DNA from: UMGS172 sp045578845
Lineage (GTDB): Bacteria; Bacillota; Clostridia; Oscillospirales; Acutalibacteraceae
DNA: 64,000 nt
NCBI GenBank assembly: GCA_045578845.1
Contig: JAZNLA010000004.1
Span: 108,205-172,204 of the forward strand
Reading direction: 5' to 3'
The notes beneath the pieces are model-generated. The model saw nothing but the letters and a program-made list of their open reading frames with translations, ran no database searches and had not been told where the DNA came from. The position numbers were made by a program, and so were the translations under genes. Positions 43,201 to 51,929 of this stretch are shown piece after piece. Position 1 is the first letter of the stretch, and each line of letters begins with the position of its first letter.

Positions 43201-44211
43201 ATGAAAATATTAAGTATTGAATCATCATGTGATGAAACGGCCGCCGCCGTTTTAGAAGGCAGAAACGTACTGTCAAACGTTGTTGCGACCCAAATTGAAG
43301 AACACCGTATTTACGGCGGTGTTGTGCCTGAAATCGCATCACGCCGCCATACCGAAGCAATATCGTCGGTAGTAAACAAGGCATTAAGCGATGCCAATAT
43401 CGGTTTTGCGGACATTGATGCCGTTGCAGTAACCTTTGCACCCGGACTTATCGGTGCTTTACTTATAGGTGTAAACTATGCCAAAGGCCTTGCAATGTCA
43501 TTAGGAGTATCTCTTATCCCCGTTCACCATTTAAGAAGTCACATCGCATCAAACTACTTAACACACAAAAATTTAGAGCCGCCTTTTTTGTGCTTACTTG
43601 TATCGGGCGGAAACAGTTTAATTGTTAAGGTCAACAACTATACCGATTTTCAGATACTCGGTAAAACCCGCGATGATGCCGCAGGTGAATGTTTTGATAA
43701 ATCGGCAAGGTCAATGGGACTTGATTACCCAGGCGGTGTTATGCTTGACAAAATAGCAACAACATCTGATTTTTCAAAGTATCCCTTACCTACCCCTAAG
43801 GTTGACGGTGCCGAACTTGATTTCAGTTTTTCGGGACTTAAAACCGCTGTTATTAACATTACTCACAACGCTGAGCAAAAGGGCGAAAAAATTGATGTGC
43901 CCGTGCTTGCCGCAACAGTAAGGGAAAGGGTTTGCGATATACTTATAGCAAACACACTTCGTGCCGCCGAAATAACAGGATTTGAAAAGATAGTCCTTGC
44001 GGGCGGTGTTTCAGCAAACTCGGAACTTCGCCGCAGAATGACCGAGGAATGTCAAAAAAGAAACCTTCAATTATATCTGCCAGAGCCAAAATACTGCGGT
44101 GACAATGCCGCCATGGTAGGTGCTCAAGCCATGTATGAATATGAGTCGTGCAACATAGCAGGTAGCGAACTTAATGCCGTAGCCACACTTAATATAGACT
44201 ACAGAAAATAA
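43201..44211 (+). CDS. tsaD: tRNA threonylcarbamoyladenosine transferase TsaD
   Basis: Transfers the threonylcarbamoyl group to A37 of ANN-decoding tRNAs. The 336 residues include ILSIESSCDETAAAV, PEIASRRH, the metal-binding HHLRSHIAS, LVSGGNS, GKTRDDAAGECFDKSAR and AGGVSANSELR. TsaB and TsaE, its usual partners, are not in the window. Confidence 0.97.
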   Translation: MKILSIESSCDETAAAVLEGRNVLSNVVATQIEEHRIYGGVVPEIASRRHTEAISSVVNKALSDANIGFADIDAVAVTFAPGLIGALLIGVNYAKGLAMSLGVSLIPVHHLRSHIASNYLTHKNLEPPFLCLLVSGGNSLIVKVNNYTDFQILGKTRDDAAGECFDKSARSMGLDYPGGVMLDKIATTSDFSKYPLPTPKVDGAELDFSFSGLKTAVINITHNAEQKGEKIDVPVLAATVRERVCDILIANTLRAAEITGFEKIVLAGGVSANSELRRRMTEECQKRNLQLYLPEPKYCGDNAAMVGAQAMYEYESCNIAGSELNAVATLNIDYRK

Positions 44212-44223
44212 CGGAGATTTTGT

Positions 44224-44904
44224 ATGAAACGTATTTTTTCTTTAATTGTCGCAATGCTGACTTTTATAATGCTTTTTACCGCTTGCGGGAATGATACCAC
44301 CGAATGTCCGTATTTCATAGGAAAAAGTTATACATTTGTTTCGTCTGCCGAGCAGTACGAAAATTTTAAATTTGATGTAGTATACTCTGACAGCGAAAAA
44401 GATGATGACGGAATTATAATCGCCCAAAATATTGAAGCAGGCAAAAAAATCGACCGCAACAGTAAAATAACACTGACTGTAAGTTTGGGCAAAAAGAAAG
44501 CAACTGTCCCCGATGTTAAAGGGCTAAGCATTGACGCCGCAAAAGTGATGATAGAACAAGCGGGATTTGTGCCCGAAATTGTTTACAGAACTCACGATGA
44601 AATCGAGGAAAACCTTTGCTACGGCACAACACCCAATATCGGCGAACAGGCGGCAATCGGCTCTAAAGTGTCGGTATGTATAAGCCTTGGAGCCAAGAAA
44701 AATTTTATTAAAATAGTAAATTTTGTAGGCATGAACGAACAACAAGGGGTGGCGAAAATCCTCGAAATGGGACTTAACGTCGGCAGAATAACCTATGAAG
44801 ACTCCGAGAAACAAAGCGGTACAATAATTGAGCAGTATCCCGACTATGCAAAATCGTTGGAGATTGCCGAAGGTTCGCTTATAAATCTTATAATTGCAAA
44901 ATAA
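44224..44904 (+). CDS. PASTA-domain lipoprotein
   Basis: A 226-residue predicted lipoprotein: signal peptide ending LFTACGN, with Cys21 as anchor. Three PASTA-like repeats follow (about 28-92, 93-157 and 160-226), each with a xxVPxxxGxxxxxAxxxL-type start and a GxxVxxxxSxG-type end, as in TVPDVKGLSIDAAKVMIEQAGF. PASTA domains bind peptidoglycan or muropeptides and normally sit on PrkC-type kinases or PBPs; here they are detached from any kinase. Thirteen bases after tsaD. Confidence 0.85.
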   Translation: MKRIFSLIVAMLTFIMLFTACGNDTTECPYFIGKSYTFVSSAEQYENFKFDVVYSDSEKDDDGIIIAQNIEAGKKIDRNSKITLTVSLGKKKATVPDVKGLSIDAAKVMIEQAGFVPEIVYRTHDEIEENLCYGTTPNIGEQAAIGSKVSVCISLGAKKNFIKIVNFVGMNEQQGVAKILEMGLNVGRITYEDSEKQSGTIIEQYPDYAKSLEIAEGSLINLIIAK

Positions 44905-44917
44905 AGGTGGGATAAAT

Positions 44918-45322
44918 ATGGCCGGTAAAAAGGCTATTGATGCACTGATACTCCACAGGAAAAACTATAACTGTGCACAGGCGGTAGCATTACCATTTTG
45001 CGACGAATTGGGACTGGATAAAGAAACCGTCAAAAAGGCAATGGAAGGTTTTGGCGGCGGTATGGGAAACCATAAATTAACCTGCGGTGCACTGTCGGCG
45101 GCTGTATTTGTCGCAGGTGTAAAATGCGGCGGGGATTTGAATAACCCCAATTCAAAACTTAATACCTATAAAATATGCAAAGAAATTGACGAAACGTTTG
45201 AAAAAGAATGTGGCTCTTGCCTCTGCGGCGAAATAAGAGGTGCAAAATCCCAAAAACCGTTAAAATCATGTGAAGAATGTATTTTACTTGGTGTCGAACT
45301 CGCTGAAAAGGTTAAATGTTAA
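44918..45322 (+). CDS. C_GCAxxG_C_C family redox-type protein
   Basis: A 134-residue protein of the C_GCAxxG_C_C family (TIGR01909), with conserved cysteines in YNCAQAVALPFC, LTCGALSAAVFVAGVKCG, KECGSCLCGEI and KSCEECI, and a glycine-rich GFGGGMGNH. The family is thought to bind a metal or Fe-S centre and is common in anaerobes; function unknown. ATG 44918 follows AAGGTGGG; the upstream TTG frame lies within the preceding gene. Confidence 0.88.
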   Translation: MAGKKAIDALILHRKNYNCAQAVALPFCDELGLDKETVKKAMEGFGGGMGNHKLTCGALSAAVFVAGVKCGGDLNNPNSKLNTYKICKEIDETFEKECGSCLCGEIRGAKSQKPLKSCEECILLGVELAEKVKC

Positions 45323-45331
45323 AAATAAAAC

Positions 45332-45366
45332 CGCAACCGTTACCAAATGGTAACGGTTGCGATTTT
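45332..45366. terminator. Bidirectional rho-independent terminator
   Basis: A 14-bp perfect stem (45332-45345 with 45348-45361), 2-base spacer and A/T runs on both sides, between the C_GCAxxG_C_C gene and convergent spoIIID. Confidence 0.9.
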
Positions 45367-45613
45367 ATATACCCTTGTACTTTCGTCTTGTTGCAAGACC
45401 GCCCCTAATGTGCCGTTCACTTTTGTTATGTTCAAGCACAACCTTAACCTCTTTCCATAACTGTGGATTACTAATCTTCAATCGGTCAGTAACGTCTTTA
45501 TGTACAGTAGATTTAGATATTTTAAACTGTTTAGCGGCGGCACGGACTGTAGCCGAATTTTCAATTATGTATTCTCCTAAAATCACCGCTCGCTCATAAC
45601 TTGCATTCCTCAT
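45365..45613 (-). CDS. spoIIID: Sporulation transcription factor SpoIIID
   Basis: A mother-cell DNA-binding regulator acting with SigE. The 82 residues follow the family: RAVILGEYIIENSATVRAAAKQFKISKSTVHKDVTDRL (helix-turn-helix), then NPQLWKEVKVVLEHNKSERHIRGGLATRRKY. Strong evidence that the organism sporulates. GGGAG precedes the ATG. Confidence 0.96.
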   Translation of the reverse strand: MRNASYERAVILGEYIIENSATVRAAAKQFKISKSTVHKDVTDRLKISNPQLWKEVKVVLEHNKSERHIRGGLATRRKYKGI

Positions 45614-45638
45614 ACAATCAACTCCCTAAAGTTAGTTA

Positions 45639-45668
45639 ATTATATGAAAAACTATATAAAATTATACC
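45639..45668 (-). promoter_or_regulatory. Possible SigE-type promoter of spoIIID
   Basis: Minus-strand GGTATAAT (45661-45668), a 14-base spacer and CATATAAT (45639-45646) resemble the SigE pattern (GKCATATT, 13-15 bases, CATACAAT). The -10 fits better than the -35. Confidence 0.4.
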
Positions 45669-45702
45669 TTTATATAATCTTTAAACTTGCACCCTAAACA
45701 TA

Positions 45703-45740
45703 AACAATCCGTCAACAAACTATGTCATTGACGGATTGTT
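45703..45740 (-). terminator. Hairpin after the anchored cohesin-like gene
   Basis: A 13-bp perfect stem (45703-45715 with 45728-45740) and 12-base loop follow the three-gene surface cluster; the T-run is weak (TTTATGTTTA). Confidence 0.6.
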
Positions 45741-45773
45741 CATTAAAAAAGAGGATGAATTTTATCTTAATTA

Positions 45774-46892
45774 TTATTTCTTTTTCTTAGTAATAATAAC
45801 AGCGACTACAGTGATTGCTGCAACTGCCAATAATACAATAAGAATTATCCACAATGTGGAATTAGAATCGTTATCATTATCGATATCGGTATCGGTATCA
45901 ACATCAACTACAGGAGTAGAAACTGTGCTGTCAGTCAAATCCGACGGCTCAGATGTTACCTCTAATTGAGGTATAACTTCACTCTTAGTGTCGCCACACA
46001 CAGAACATTTGGCCTCTTTTAAACCTGTAGCGGTTTCAGTAGCAACAGTTACTACTACAAAATCACCGTATTTATGCTCTGTTTTTGTGATAGCCTTGGT
46101 ATTTTTGTTACCGCATTTGCTGCATTCGCGAACTTGTACGCCTTCTGCATCACAGGTTGCTTCTTTATCCGCTTTCCACTCACCATAACTATGGCTGAGT
46201 TTATTGATTTCGCGTGTTTCGAAAGCACCACAACCGGCAACAGTACAAGTGCGTTTTTCGACACCTTTTGCAGTACATGTAGCAGCGGTTTCAACGGTCC
46301 ATTCACCAAAGGTATGACCGAGTTTATTAACTGTACGAGTCTCGGAAATACCGCAACCGGCAACAGTACAAGTGCGTTTCTCAGAGCCGTTCGAAGTGCA
46401 AGTTGCCTTTGTTACAACGGTCCAATTAGAGAAGTTATGAGTTTTGCAAACAACACCTATTTGTGCCTTAGAAGTACCCTCAACGACAACGGCAGTGCTG
46501 TTTTTAGCAGTGTATTTGATAGAAATATCTTTCTTGCCGATAGCAGCATTGGTTTTAGCCTTAAGTGTCAAAACAAAAATTTCACCGGACACCTTTTTTG
46601 CTGTTGTGAAAGCAAGTGCTGCTTTGCCATCTTCTACTGCATTGATAAACGCCGATGAATCCTTCCATTCACCCTCTGCTTCGAAAACGTTTTTATCATA
46701 TGAGAACTCTAATCCCATAGATGAAATAGCATCCACATCCTTGAGTGAAACAGAAACGGTCACTGTGTCACCCTGTTTAACCTCAGTTGCAGAGGCTTTT
46801 AAGACGACACTACCACCGGTGGCAGCAAAGGTTGCTACGGACAGCGATAATATGAGAACAATGCTAATAAGCATAGCAATTAGTTTTTTCAT
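45774..46892 (-). CDS. Membrane-anchored surface protein with cohesin-like module and Cys-pair repeats
   Basis: A 372-residue exported protein. Signal peptide (1-23), then a cohesin-like beta-sandwich (about 27-147: VVLKASATEVKQGDTVTVSVSLKDV, MGLEFSYDKNVFEAEGEW, EIFVLTLKAKTNAAIG), then four Cys-pair repeats of form xATCTxxGxxxRTCxxxGCG (about 160-310), a Ser/Thr/Asp-rich spacer with DTDTDIDNDND, and a C-terminal membrane helix (about 345-368) ending KKKK. This would display a cohesin-like domain at the cell surface. Its start overlaps the stop of the upstream dockerin gene, so both are translated together. No enzyme domain is present. Confidence 0.85.
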   Translation of the reverse strand: MKKLIAMLISIVLILSLSVATFAATGGSVVLKASATEVKQGDTVTVSVSLKDVDAISSMGLEFSYDKNVFEAEGEWKDSSAFINAVEDGKAALAFTTAKKVSGEIFVLTLKAKTNAAIGKKDISIKYTAKNSTAVVVEGTSKAQIGVVCKTHNFSNWTVVTKATCTSNGSEKRTCTVAGCGISETRTVNKLGHTFGEWTVETAATCTAKGVEKRTCTVAGCGAFETREINKLSHSYGEWKADKEATCDAEGVQVRECSKCGNKNTKAITKTEHKYGDFVVVTVATETATGLKEAKCSVCGDTKSEVIPQLEVTSEPSDLTDSTVSTPVVDVDTDTDIDNDNDSNSTLWIILIVLLAVAAITVVAVIITKKKK

Positions 46893-48175
46893 TTTACTAC
46901 CTCCATGTCAATCAAAGGATAATCTTGGAACAAAGTATGATACAATAAACGGATAGCGTCTGCATCATCTACTTTGTAATCGCCATTGAAGTCAGCAACC
47001 TGATTGATAGTGTAACCGTCAAATCCTAAAGTATAATAAAGGAGATGGACAGCATCTGCATCGTCAATAACTTCGTCACCGTTTACATCGCCTAAAATAT
47101 AGGTTAATGCTTCGGTGAAATCAAACTTTTCTATATAAGAACAATCATTGCAGGTGTGAATAGAATAACCTTCCTCATTATACTTCGGTTCAATAACCGT
47201 GGCTTCGCCCCAGTTATGAGGTTTGGTTTCAACTACATTGGTAGTCCTGTCAAGCTCTTCCCTACACTCTTCCTTTGCACAATAGATAACTAAATCATAA
47301 CTGCCTTCTTTGTCGCAGGTAGAATCTTCATAGTTTTCAACTACTGCTGTATCAGGAGTATGATCAGCATATTTTTCATAATCTACAGAATCTCTTATCT
47401 GTTCCTCTCCGCATACCGAACAGTAAACAACACTGTCGTACTTGCCCAATGCGGTGCAGGTAGACGGCTCGTCATTTTCTTTAACTGCCTCAGCAGGAGT
47501 ACCGGGGCATTCGGTGTGATAACCGGTAGCAGAGAATCCGCAACTGTCAACAGTACATGTGTAGGTTGTAAAGCCGGGTTTTGAACAGGTAGGTGCAGTA
47601 ACAACACCCTCACCGTAGGTATGAACATTAGCAGTAAATTTTTCAGAAACAAAAGGAACTGCTACAGTTTTCTTGCCTTCTCTATCAAAATATGAACAGT
47701 CATATTCGCTCATAAACAATTCAGCAGTAATATCACTGTCAACGCAGGTGTCAATAATAGGAGTGAGAGTTAATGATAATAACTCATCAGTACCCGAATA
47801 TCTACCGACTCCGGCAAGATTCAGCCAAAAGAATATATATCCTTTATCTTGGTTGAACTCAACTTTTGGTGTAACACCTAAAAAAGTGCTTGTTGCTATT
47901 GAATCTGCCTTAATTTCAAATACTTCTGTATCAAATTTTACTTTTAATCGTAATTGGTCAATACCGGTATTTTCGGTAATATTGATTGCAACTTTAATCT
48001 CATCGCCTTGGTTGATAATACTGTTATTATCTGAAATGGTGGAAGCGGCGGACTGAGCCTCCACTTCCACCTTAAGAATTTCATCAGTAATATCATCTGC
48101 AAAAGCAGTTAATGAACAAAGCGAAGCAATCAAAGCAACAACCAAAAAAATAGAAAATATTTTTTTGAGTTGCAT
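46889..48175 (-). CDS. Secreted protein with cohesin-like module, Cys-pair repeats and C-terminal dockerin
   Basis: A 428-residue secreted protein. Signal peptide (1-26), a cohesin-like domain (about 36-185: NQGDEIKVAINITENTGIDQLRLKVKFDTEVFEI), four Cys-pair repeats (about 190-350, for example APTCSKPGFTTYTC and DSTCDKEGSYDLVIYC; the last lacks the first Cys), and a type-I-like dockerin at the C-terminus (about 365-420) with two Ca-binding segments GDVNGDEVIDDADAVHLLYY and ADFNGDYKVDDADAIRLLYH. The dockerin can plug into a cohesin, possibly that of the anchored neighbour. It lies 15 bases after the large upstream gene and is preceded by GGAGG. No catalytic domain. Confidence 0.87.
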   Translation of the reverse strand: MQLKKIFSIFLVVALIASLCSLTAFADDITDEILKVEVEAQSAASTISDNNSIINQGDEIKVAINITENTGIDQLRLKVKFDTEVFEIKADSIATSTFLGVTPKVEFNQDKGYIFFWLNLAGVGRYSGTDELLSLTLTPIIDTCVDSDITAELFMSEYDCSYFDREGKKTVAVPFVSEKFTANVHTYGEGVVTAPTCSKPGFTTYTCTVDSCGFSATGYHTECPGTPAEAVKENDEPSTCTALGKYDSVVYCSVCGEEQIRDSVDYEKYADHTPDTAVVENYEDSTCDKEGSYDLVIYCAKEECREELDRTTNVVETKPHNWGEATVIEPKYNEEGYSIHTCNDCSYIEKFDFTEALTYILGDVNGDEVIDDADAVHLLYYTLGFDGYTINQVADFNGDYKVDDADAIRLLYHTLFQDYPLIDMEVVK

Positions 48176-48190
48176 TTATATTTACCTCCG

Positions 48191-50818
48191 TTAATTAAGA
48201 GCAGCGTTAAGAAGTAAGTTATAGTCGTCGATATCTACTTCACCATTACGGTTCATATCAAATACGTAACCGATTTCAGCATAATTTATTTCGATATTTT
48301 CATAATCGGCCATGTACTCATCTAATGCAGCAAAATCGTTAGCCTTGTATTCGCCGTCTTCTACTGCATCTCCAAGTTTAACAAGGTCAATCACTGCAGT
48401 TGCATCGGTATTATTCGCAACTGTAGTTGTACCGTCATACTCACCTTTTTGTATAATATCTTCACCAAATGTGAGTTCTTCATCATCAAGTGTGAATACA
48501 AATGCATCTGATGCTGCAGCAACTGTATCGGCAATATCAAACTCGATTATTGCAATTACAGTGCTACCAGTATATTCTACATCAGAAGCAGTGTTTAAAA
48601 TAACCTTTAAAGTACCATTATTAAAACTTGCACCGCTATGTAAAGTGTTAGCGAAAGCATCGATGGTTTCCATACCTTTGAAGGTAAGACCTTCACCATC
48701 AACAGCAATTTTAGTTACAATGTTGCTGATAAATGCTTTTGCCTCAAGTTCCTCAGGAGCATTTGCATCCTTATTAACGGTTAAAATAAGGTCAAGATAT
48801 AATTTACCGCTATTTACAGTCTTAACAGCACCATTAAGACCGCTTGTTTTAAGAGAGAATGTTACGCTCTGATTGTATGCAGGGATTACCTTACTATTAT
48901 CAACATACTCTTTGCAAATGTTACACCACTTTCCTGCCTCATGACCGTCTTTACCATACTGTGCAGGAATTTCCGCTTTATTTTCGTAATCATCATTGTG
49001 ATTGGTTTTAGGCAACTTAATACCTTCAAGTTGCTTAGCGGCCTCGGCATCTGCAACATCTTCAAGTACTACTTCTTCGCCTTCTTCGCCAATATATGTA
49101 GCGGTTTTACATTCTGTACAATAAACAAATGCATTCCAACCGTCAGCAGTACACTTTGCAGCTTGATAACTTAAATTGATAGCATCAAGGTGAGCAGCAG
49201 GGTCTTCTTCATTTATAGCGGTCCATGCATAGTTACATTTACCGTTATCGCCATGACCGGGATTAGTACAAATGTACTCGAAGTAGCCGTCTTCTGTACA
49301 GGTATGGCTATGGGTTCTGCGGTCAGCATCATAGTGTTCCATCGGTACCTCTAAAATGCTGAGTTCATCAAGAGTAGACGGAGTTAAGCCTTCGCCTTTA
49401 ATTAAACGAAGTGCATCACAGCGCACGCATTTATAACATTCTTTTTGACCTCTTGCTTCAGCACCTTCACCTTGACACATTGCAGGAATTTCACCTATAC
49501 GATTGGTAAAATTATGCTTCAATTTTGCCATAGGATCCATACCGTTCAAGATTTCACCGCAATTTGTACACATGGCACCGGCATCGTAACCGTCTTCGGT
49601 ACATGTGGGATCTTTTTTGCTCATGACAACCTCAAAGCCATCATGGTTATATGCTGCACCAAATGTAGCGGCAGCCTTAGCCGCATCTAAATCTGCGGCT
49701 TCTTTAGTTACAGGAGTGTTGTTGTTTTCAACATCGATGTAACTGACTTTACCGCATACTTCACAGAAATCAAATGCATAAATACCGTCATCATAGCAGG
49801 TTAATTCTTGTGCATCATAATGTTTCTTATTTTCGGCAATATGTGCATCTTTTGTACCTTCATGAGTTTCGGTAACAGGTACTTCTTTCCACTTACAACC
49901 TTCGGTGTGGCAGGTACGTACAGTGAAAGCATCTGCTTCGCAGGTTGCATCTGTAAATACAACTTCAACATTATGAGTTGTAATGCGATCAATAATTAAT
50001 TCTTCCTCACTTACAACAACCTTGTTATCTTCAACATCAATTGCAATAACACCGCAACCTTCGTTCTTGCAAACATAATGTGCTTTAATACCGGTTTGAA
50101 CACAACTTGCAGGTACTTCATCAACTAATTCAGACCAAGTATGGTTGGTAGCAATAGGTGCAAGATATTTATCGTGATTTTCGTCCTCAAGAATTTTATC
50201 CCTTATTGATTGAGGAGCCCACTGACCACCAAACTGTGTCCAAACTTTAATCACTTCACCGGTTTCAGTAACTTCAGTCTTTCTGCATACAACACAGTAA
50301 TAGAAAATCTCATGACCGGGTGCGGTACATGTAGGTTCTCTTCCGTTAAACGGATAAGGTGTATGAGGGAGTTTGGTAATTACGCTTTCGGTAATATCTT
50401 TAACAATAGTATAATTGTCATGAGCATTACTGATTTTACCCTCTTCAGCAAAATTGTATGCAACACCAACACTATCACATACTGTACATTTTACGGTTGC
50501 ATATCTGCCTTCAGCAAGACATGTTGCGGCTTTGTACTTGTAGACAGGATTCTCATAATCGAAATCGTGGTTGATTTCGTCAAGTACTTCTGTCTTACTT
50601 GCAACAGTTTTACCGCACTCATCGCAAAGGTAGGTTTTGTAACCTTTTTCAGTACAAGTGGGATTTGCTGTTTCAACATTATCAGTAACAACAGGCTCAT
50701 CACAAGTACAGAAATACTCTGATGCTGTTTCAACAGCAAATGCAGGTACTATGATTTGAGTAGCAACCAACATCACTGACAAAACAAGTGCGAAAGTTTT
50801 TGAAATTTTCTTTCTCAT
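48191..50818 (-). CDS. Large secreted Cys-pair-repeat protein with cohesin-like module and degenerate dockerin
   Basis: An 875-residue secreted protein. After the signal peptide (1-28) come about eleven repeats of a Cys-pair motif, (A/P)TCxxxGxxxxxxCxxCG (about 37-645, for example NPTCTEKGYKTYLCDECGKT and DPTCTEDGYDAGAMCTNCGE), spaced 40-80 residues apart and possibly metal-binding or disulphide-bonded. A cohesin-like module follows (about 655-800, VTFSLKTSGLNGAVKTVNSGKLYLDLILTV). The C-terminus (about 815-875) looks like a dockerin with only one good Ca-binding segment (VFDMNRNGEVDIDDYNLLLN). First gene of the leftward cluster, with AGGAGG before its ATG but no convincing promoter in its present leader. 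Confidence 0.85.
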   Translation of the reverse strand: MRKKISKTFALVLSVMLVATQIIVPAFAVETASEYFCTCDEPVVTDNVETANPTCTEKGYKTYLCDECGKTVASKTEVLDEINHDFDYENPVYKYKAATCLAEGRYATVKCTVCDSVGVAYNFAEEGKISNAHDNYTIVKDITESVITKLPHTPYPFNGREPTCTAPGHEIFYYCVVCRKTEVTETGEVIKVWTQFGGQWAPQSIRDKILEDENHDKYLAPIATNHTWSELVDEVPASCVQTGIKAHYVCKNEGCGVIAIDVEDNKVVVSEEELIIDRITTHNVEVVFTDATCEADAFTVRTCHTEGCKWKEVPVTETHEGTKDAHIAENKKHYDAQELTCYDDGIYAFDFCEVCGKVSYIDVENNNTPVTKEAADLDAAKAAATFGAAYNHDGFEVVMSKKDPTCTEDGYDAGAMCTNCGEILNGMDPMAKLKHNFTNRIGEIPAMCQGEGAEARGQKECYKCVRCDALRLIKGEGLTPSTLDELSILEVPMEHYDADRRTHSHTCTEDGYFEYICTNPGHGDNGKCNYAWTAINEEDPAAHLDAINLSYQAAKCTADGWNAFVYCTECKTATYIGEEGEEVVLEDVADAEAAKQLEGIKLPKTNHNDDYENKAEIPAQYGKDGHEAGKWCNICKEYVDNSKVIPAYNQSVTFSLKTSGLNGAVKTVNSGKLYLDLILTVNKDANAPEELEAKAFISNIVTKIAVDGEGLTFKGMETIDAFANTLHSGASFNNGTLKVILNTASDVEYTGSTVIAIIEFDIADTVAAASDAFVFTLDDEELTFGEDIIQKGEYDGTTTVANNTDATAVIDLVKLGDAVEDGEYKANDFAALDEYMADYENIEINYAEIGYVFDMNRNGEVDIDDYNLLLNAALN

Positions 50819-50936
50819 TTTTAAAATTCCTCCTAAATTGATTTGTAAACCTTTATAAAAATACTCAAACAGTTTTGCTTACTATGTAATCAAATACACC
50901 AACCTCCATTAAAGCAATTACCAATATTTTTAATGC

Positions 50937-50984
50937 AAAACCCCTGAGTAGCAAAAAGTATACATTTTGCTACTCAGGGGTTTT
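50937..50984. repeat. 48-bp palindrome, left copy of a shared 24-bp dyad
   Basis: Arms 50937-50956 and 50965-50984 pair fully; only the pair 50957/50964 mismatches. The central 24 bases (50949-50972) match 21 of 24 with the dyad at 51116-51139, sharing CAAAAAGTATAC. It could be a recombination site, an operator or a weak bidirectional terminator. Confidence 0.85.
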
Positions 50985-51068
50985 ATCATATATCAAATTA
51001 CATATAAGTAAAATTTTACATATTTTCGACAAAAAATTCAAATTTTTAAAAAAAATTTCAAAAAAGAC

Positions 51069-51097
51069 TTGCAATATTTTATTTTATATGATAGAAT
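51069..51097 (+). promoter_or_regulatory. Strong SigA-type promoter with no downstream gene
   Basis: TTGCAA (51069-51074), exactly 17 bases, TAGAAT (51092-51097) with an extended TG at 51089-51090. It points right, away from the surface genes and antisense to the recombinase 3' end, and transcripts would meet the palindrome and T-run at 51116-51147 within about 45 bases. Confidence 0.65.
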
Positions 51098-51115
51098 ACA
51101 AAAAAATGTTGTGAT

Positions 51116-51147
51116 TACCAAAAAGTATACTTTTTGGTATTTTTTTA
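51116..51147. repeat. 24-bp perfect palindrome, right copy, followed by T-run
   Basis: A perfect 24-bp dyad (51116-51139) centred on GTATAC. In the rightward direction it is followed by TTTTTTT and would act as a terminator. It overlaps no gene and ends five bases before the recombinase stop. Confidence 0.85.
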
Positions 51148-51750
51148 TTTTGAAAATTCTTGATACTGTCTTTTTTTGCGAAAAAAGGTAGAACGGCTAA
51201 CATCACAATAATCCAATGCCTGTTCGGTTGTTATAAATCCTTTTTCAACATTTCTTATCACATCTTTAAAATCATGTGGTACTTTTTTTGGCGGTCTACC
51301 GAATTTTATACCTCTCTGTTTTGCAGCGGCAATGCCTTCAGCTTGCCGCTTTTTTATATTTTCACGTTCATTTTGTGCTACAAATGAAAGTATTTCCAAA
51401 ACCAACTCCGCTATAAATCTTCCCATTAAATCTTGACAGTTTCTTGTATCAAGCAAAGGCATATCTATTATACATATATCAATATGTTTTTCACAGGTGA
51501 GTTTCTGCCACTGATTTTTTATTTCAGTATAGTTCCTGCCTAAACGGTCAATGCTTTGAACATACAGCAAATCTCCTTTTTTTATTTTTAACATTAGTTT
51601 TTTATAATTCGGCCGATTAAAATCTTTACCTGAAATTTTATCAATAAAAATATTACTTTCCTTAACTCCTTTTTCTTTTATCGCAATTAACTGTCTGTTT
51701 TCATTTTGATCAGTACTTGATACTCTGACGTACCCATAACTTTCATGCAT
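51145..51750 (-). CDS. Serine recombinase, resolvase/invertase family
   Basis: A 201-residue small serine recombinase. The N-terminal catalytic domain (about 3-140) begins YGYVRVSSTDQNENRQ, with Ser11 the predicted nucleophile, and carries DKISGKDFNRPNYKKLM, YVQSIDRLGRNYTEI and the long helix LVLEILSFVAQNERENIKKRQAEGI. The C-terminal helix-turn-helix (about 150-200, GRPPKK ... TTEQALDYCDVSRSTFFRKKRQY) binds the recombination site. The length is that of Hin/Tn3-type enzymes, not of large phage integrases. It lies alone, with no transposase or cargo gene, beside two dyads that are candidate sites. DNA inversion or resolution is plausible; which one is unknown. Confidence 0.92.
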   Translation of the reverse strand: MHESYGYVRVSSTDQNENRQLIAIKEKGVKESNIFIDKISGKDFNRPNYKKLMLKIKKGDLLYVQSIDRLGRNYTEIKNQWQKLTCEKHIDICIIDMPLLDTRNCQDLMGRFIAELVLEILSFVAQNERENIKKRQAEGIAAAKQRGIKFGRPPKKVPHDFKDVIRNVEKGFITTEQALDYCDVSRSTFFRKKRQYQEFSK

Positions 51751-51929
51751 ATCTATTCCCCTTCCTTGGTTGCTTTTGTTTGATGATAATAAATTACAAC
51801 CAATACTCTAAATTTTGACCTTGTTCTATAATAATGTATAACTACATCCCCTCTCATTTGATTTTTATATTATAAAACGCTTTTATTATATCAAGAAGTT
51901 TTTTGTTGTCTACTCACATTAAATAAGAA

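Larger units (their letters stand above)
50819..51144. other. 326-base intergenic control region between recombinase and surface cluster
   Basis: AT-rich, no credible gene. It contains two related dyads (50937-50984 and 51116-51139) enclosing a rightward consensus promoter (51069-51097). On the minus strand I find no good -35/-10 pair for the large surface-protein gene. Confidence 0.8.

Noticed and set aside
50865..50909. A 14-residue leftward leader peptide before the large surface-protein gene
   Set aside because: The frame is short, its ribosome site is poor and nothing supports translation.
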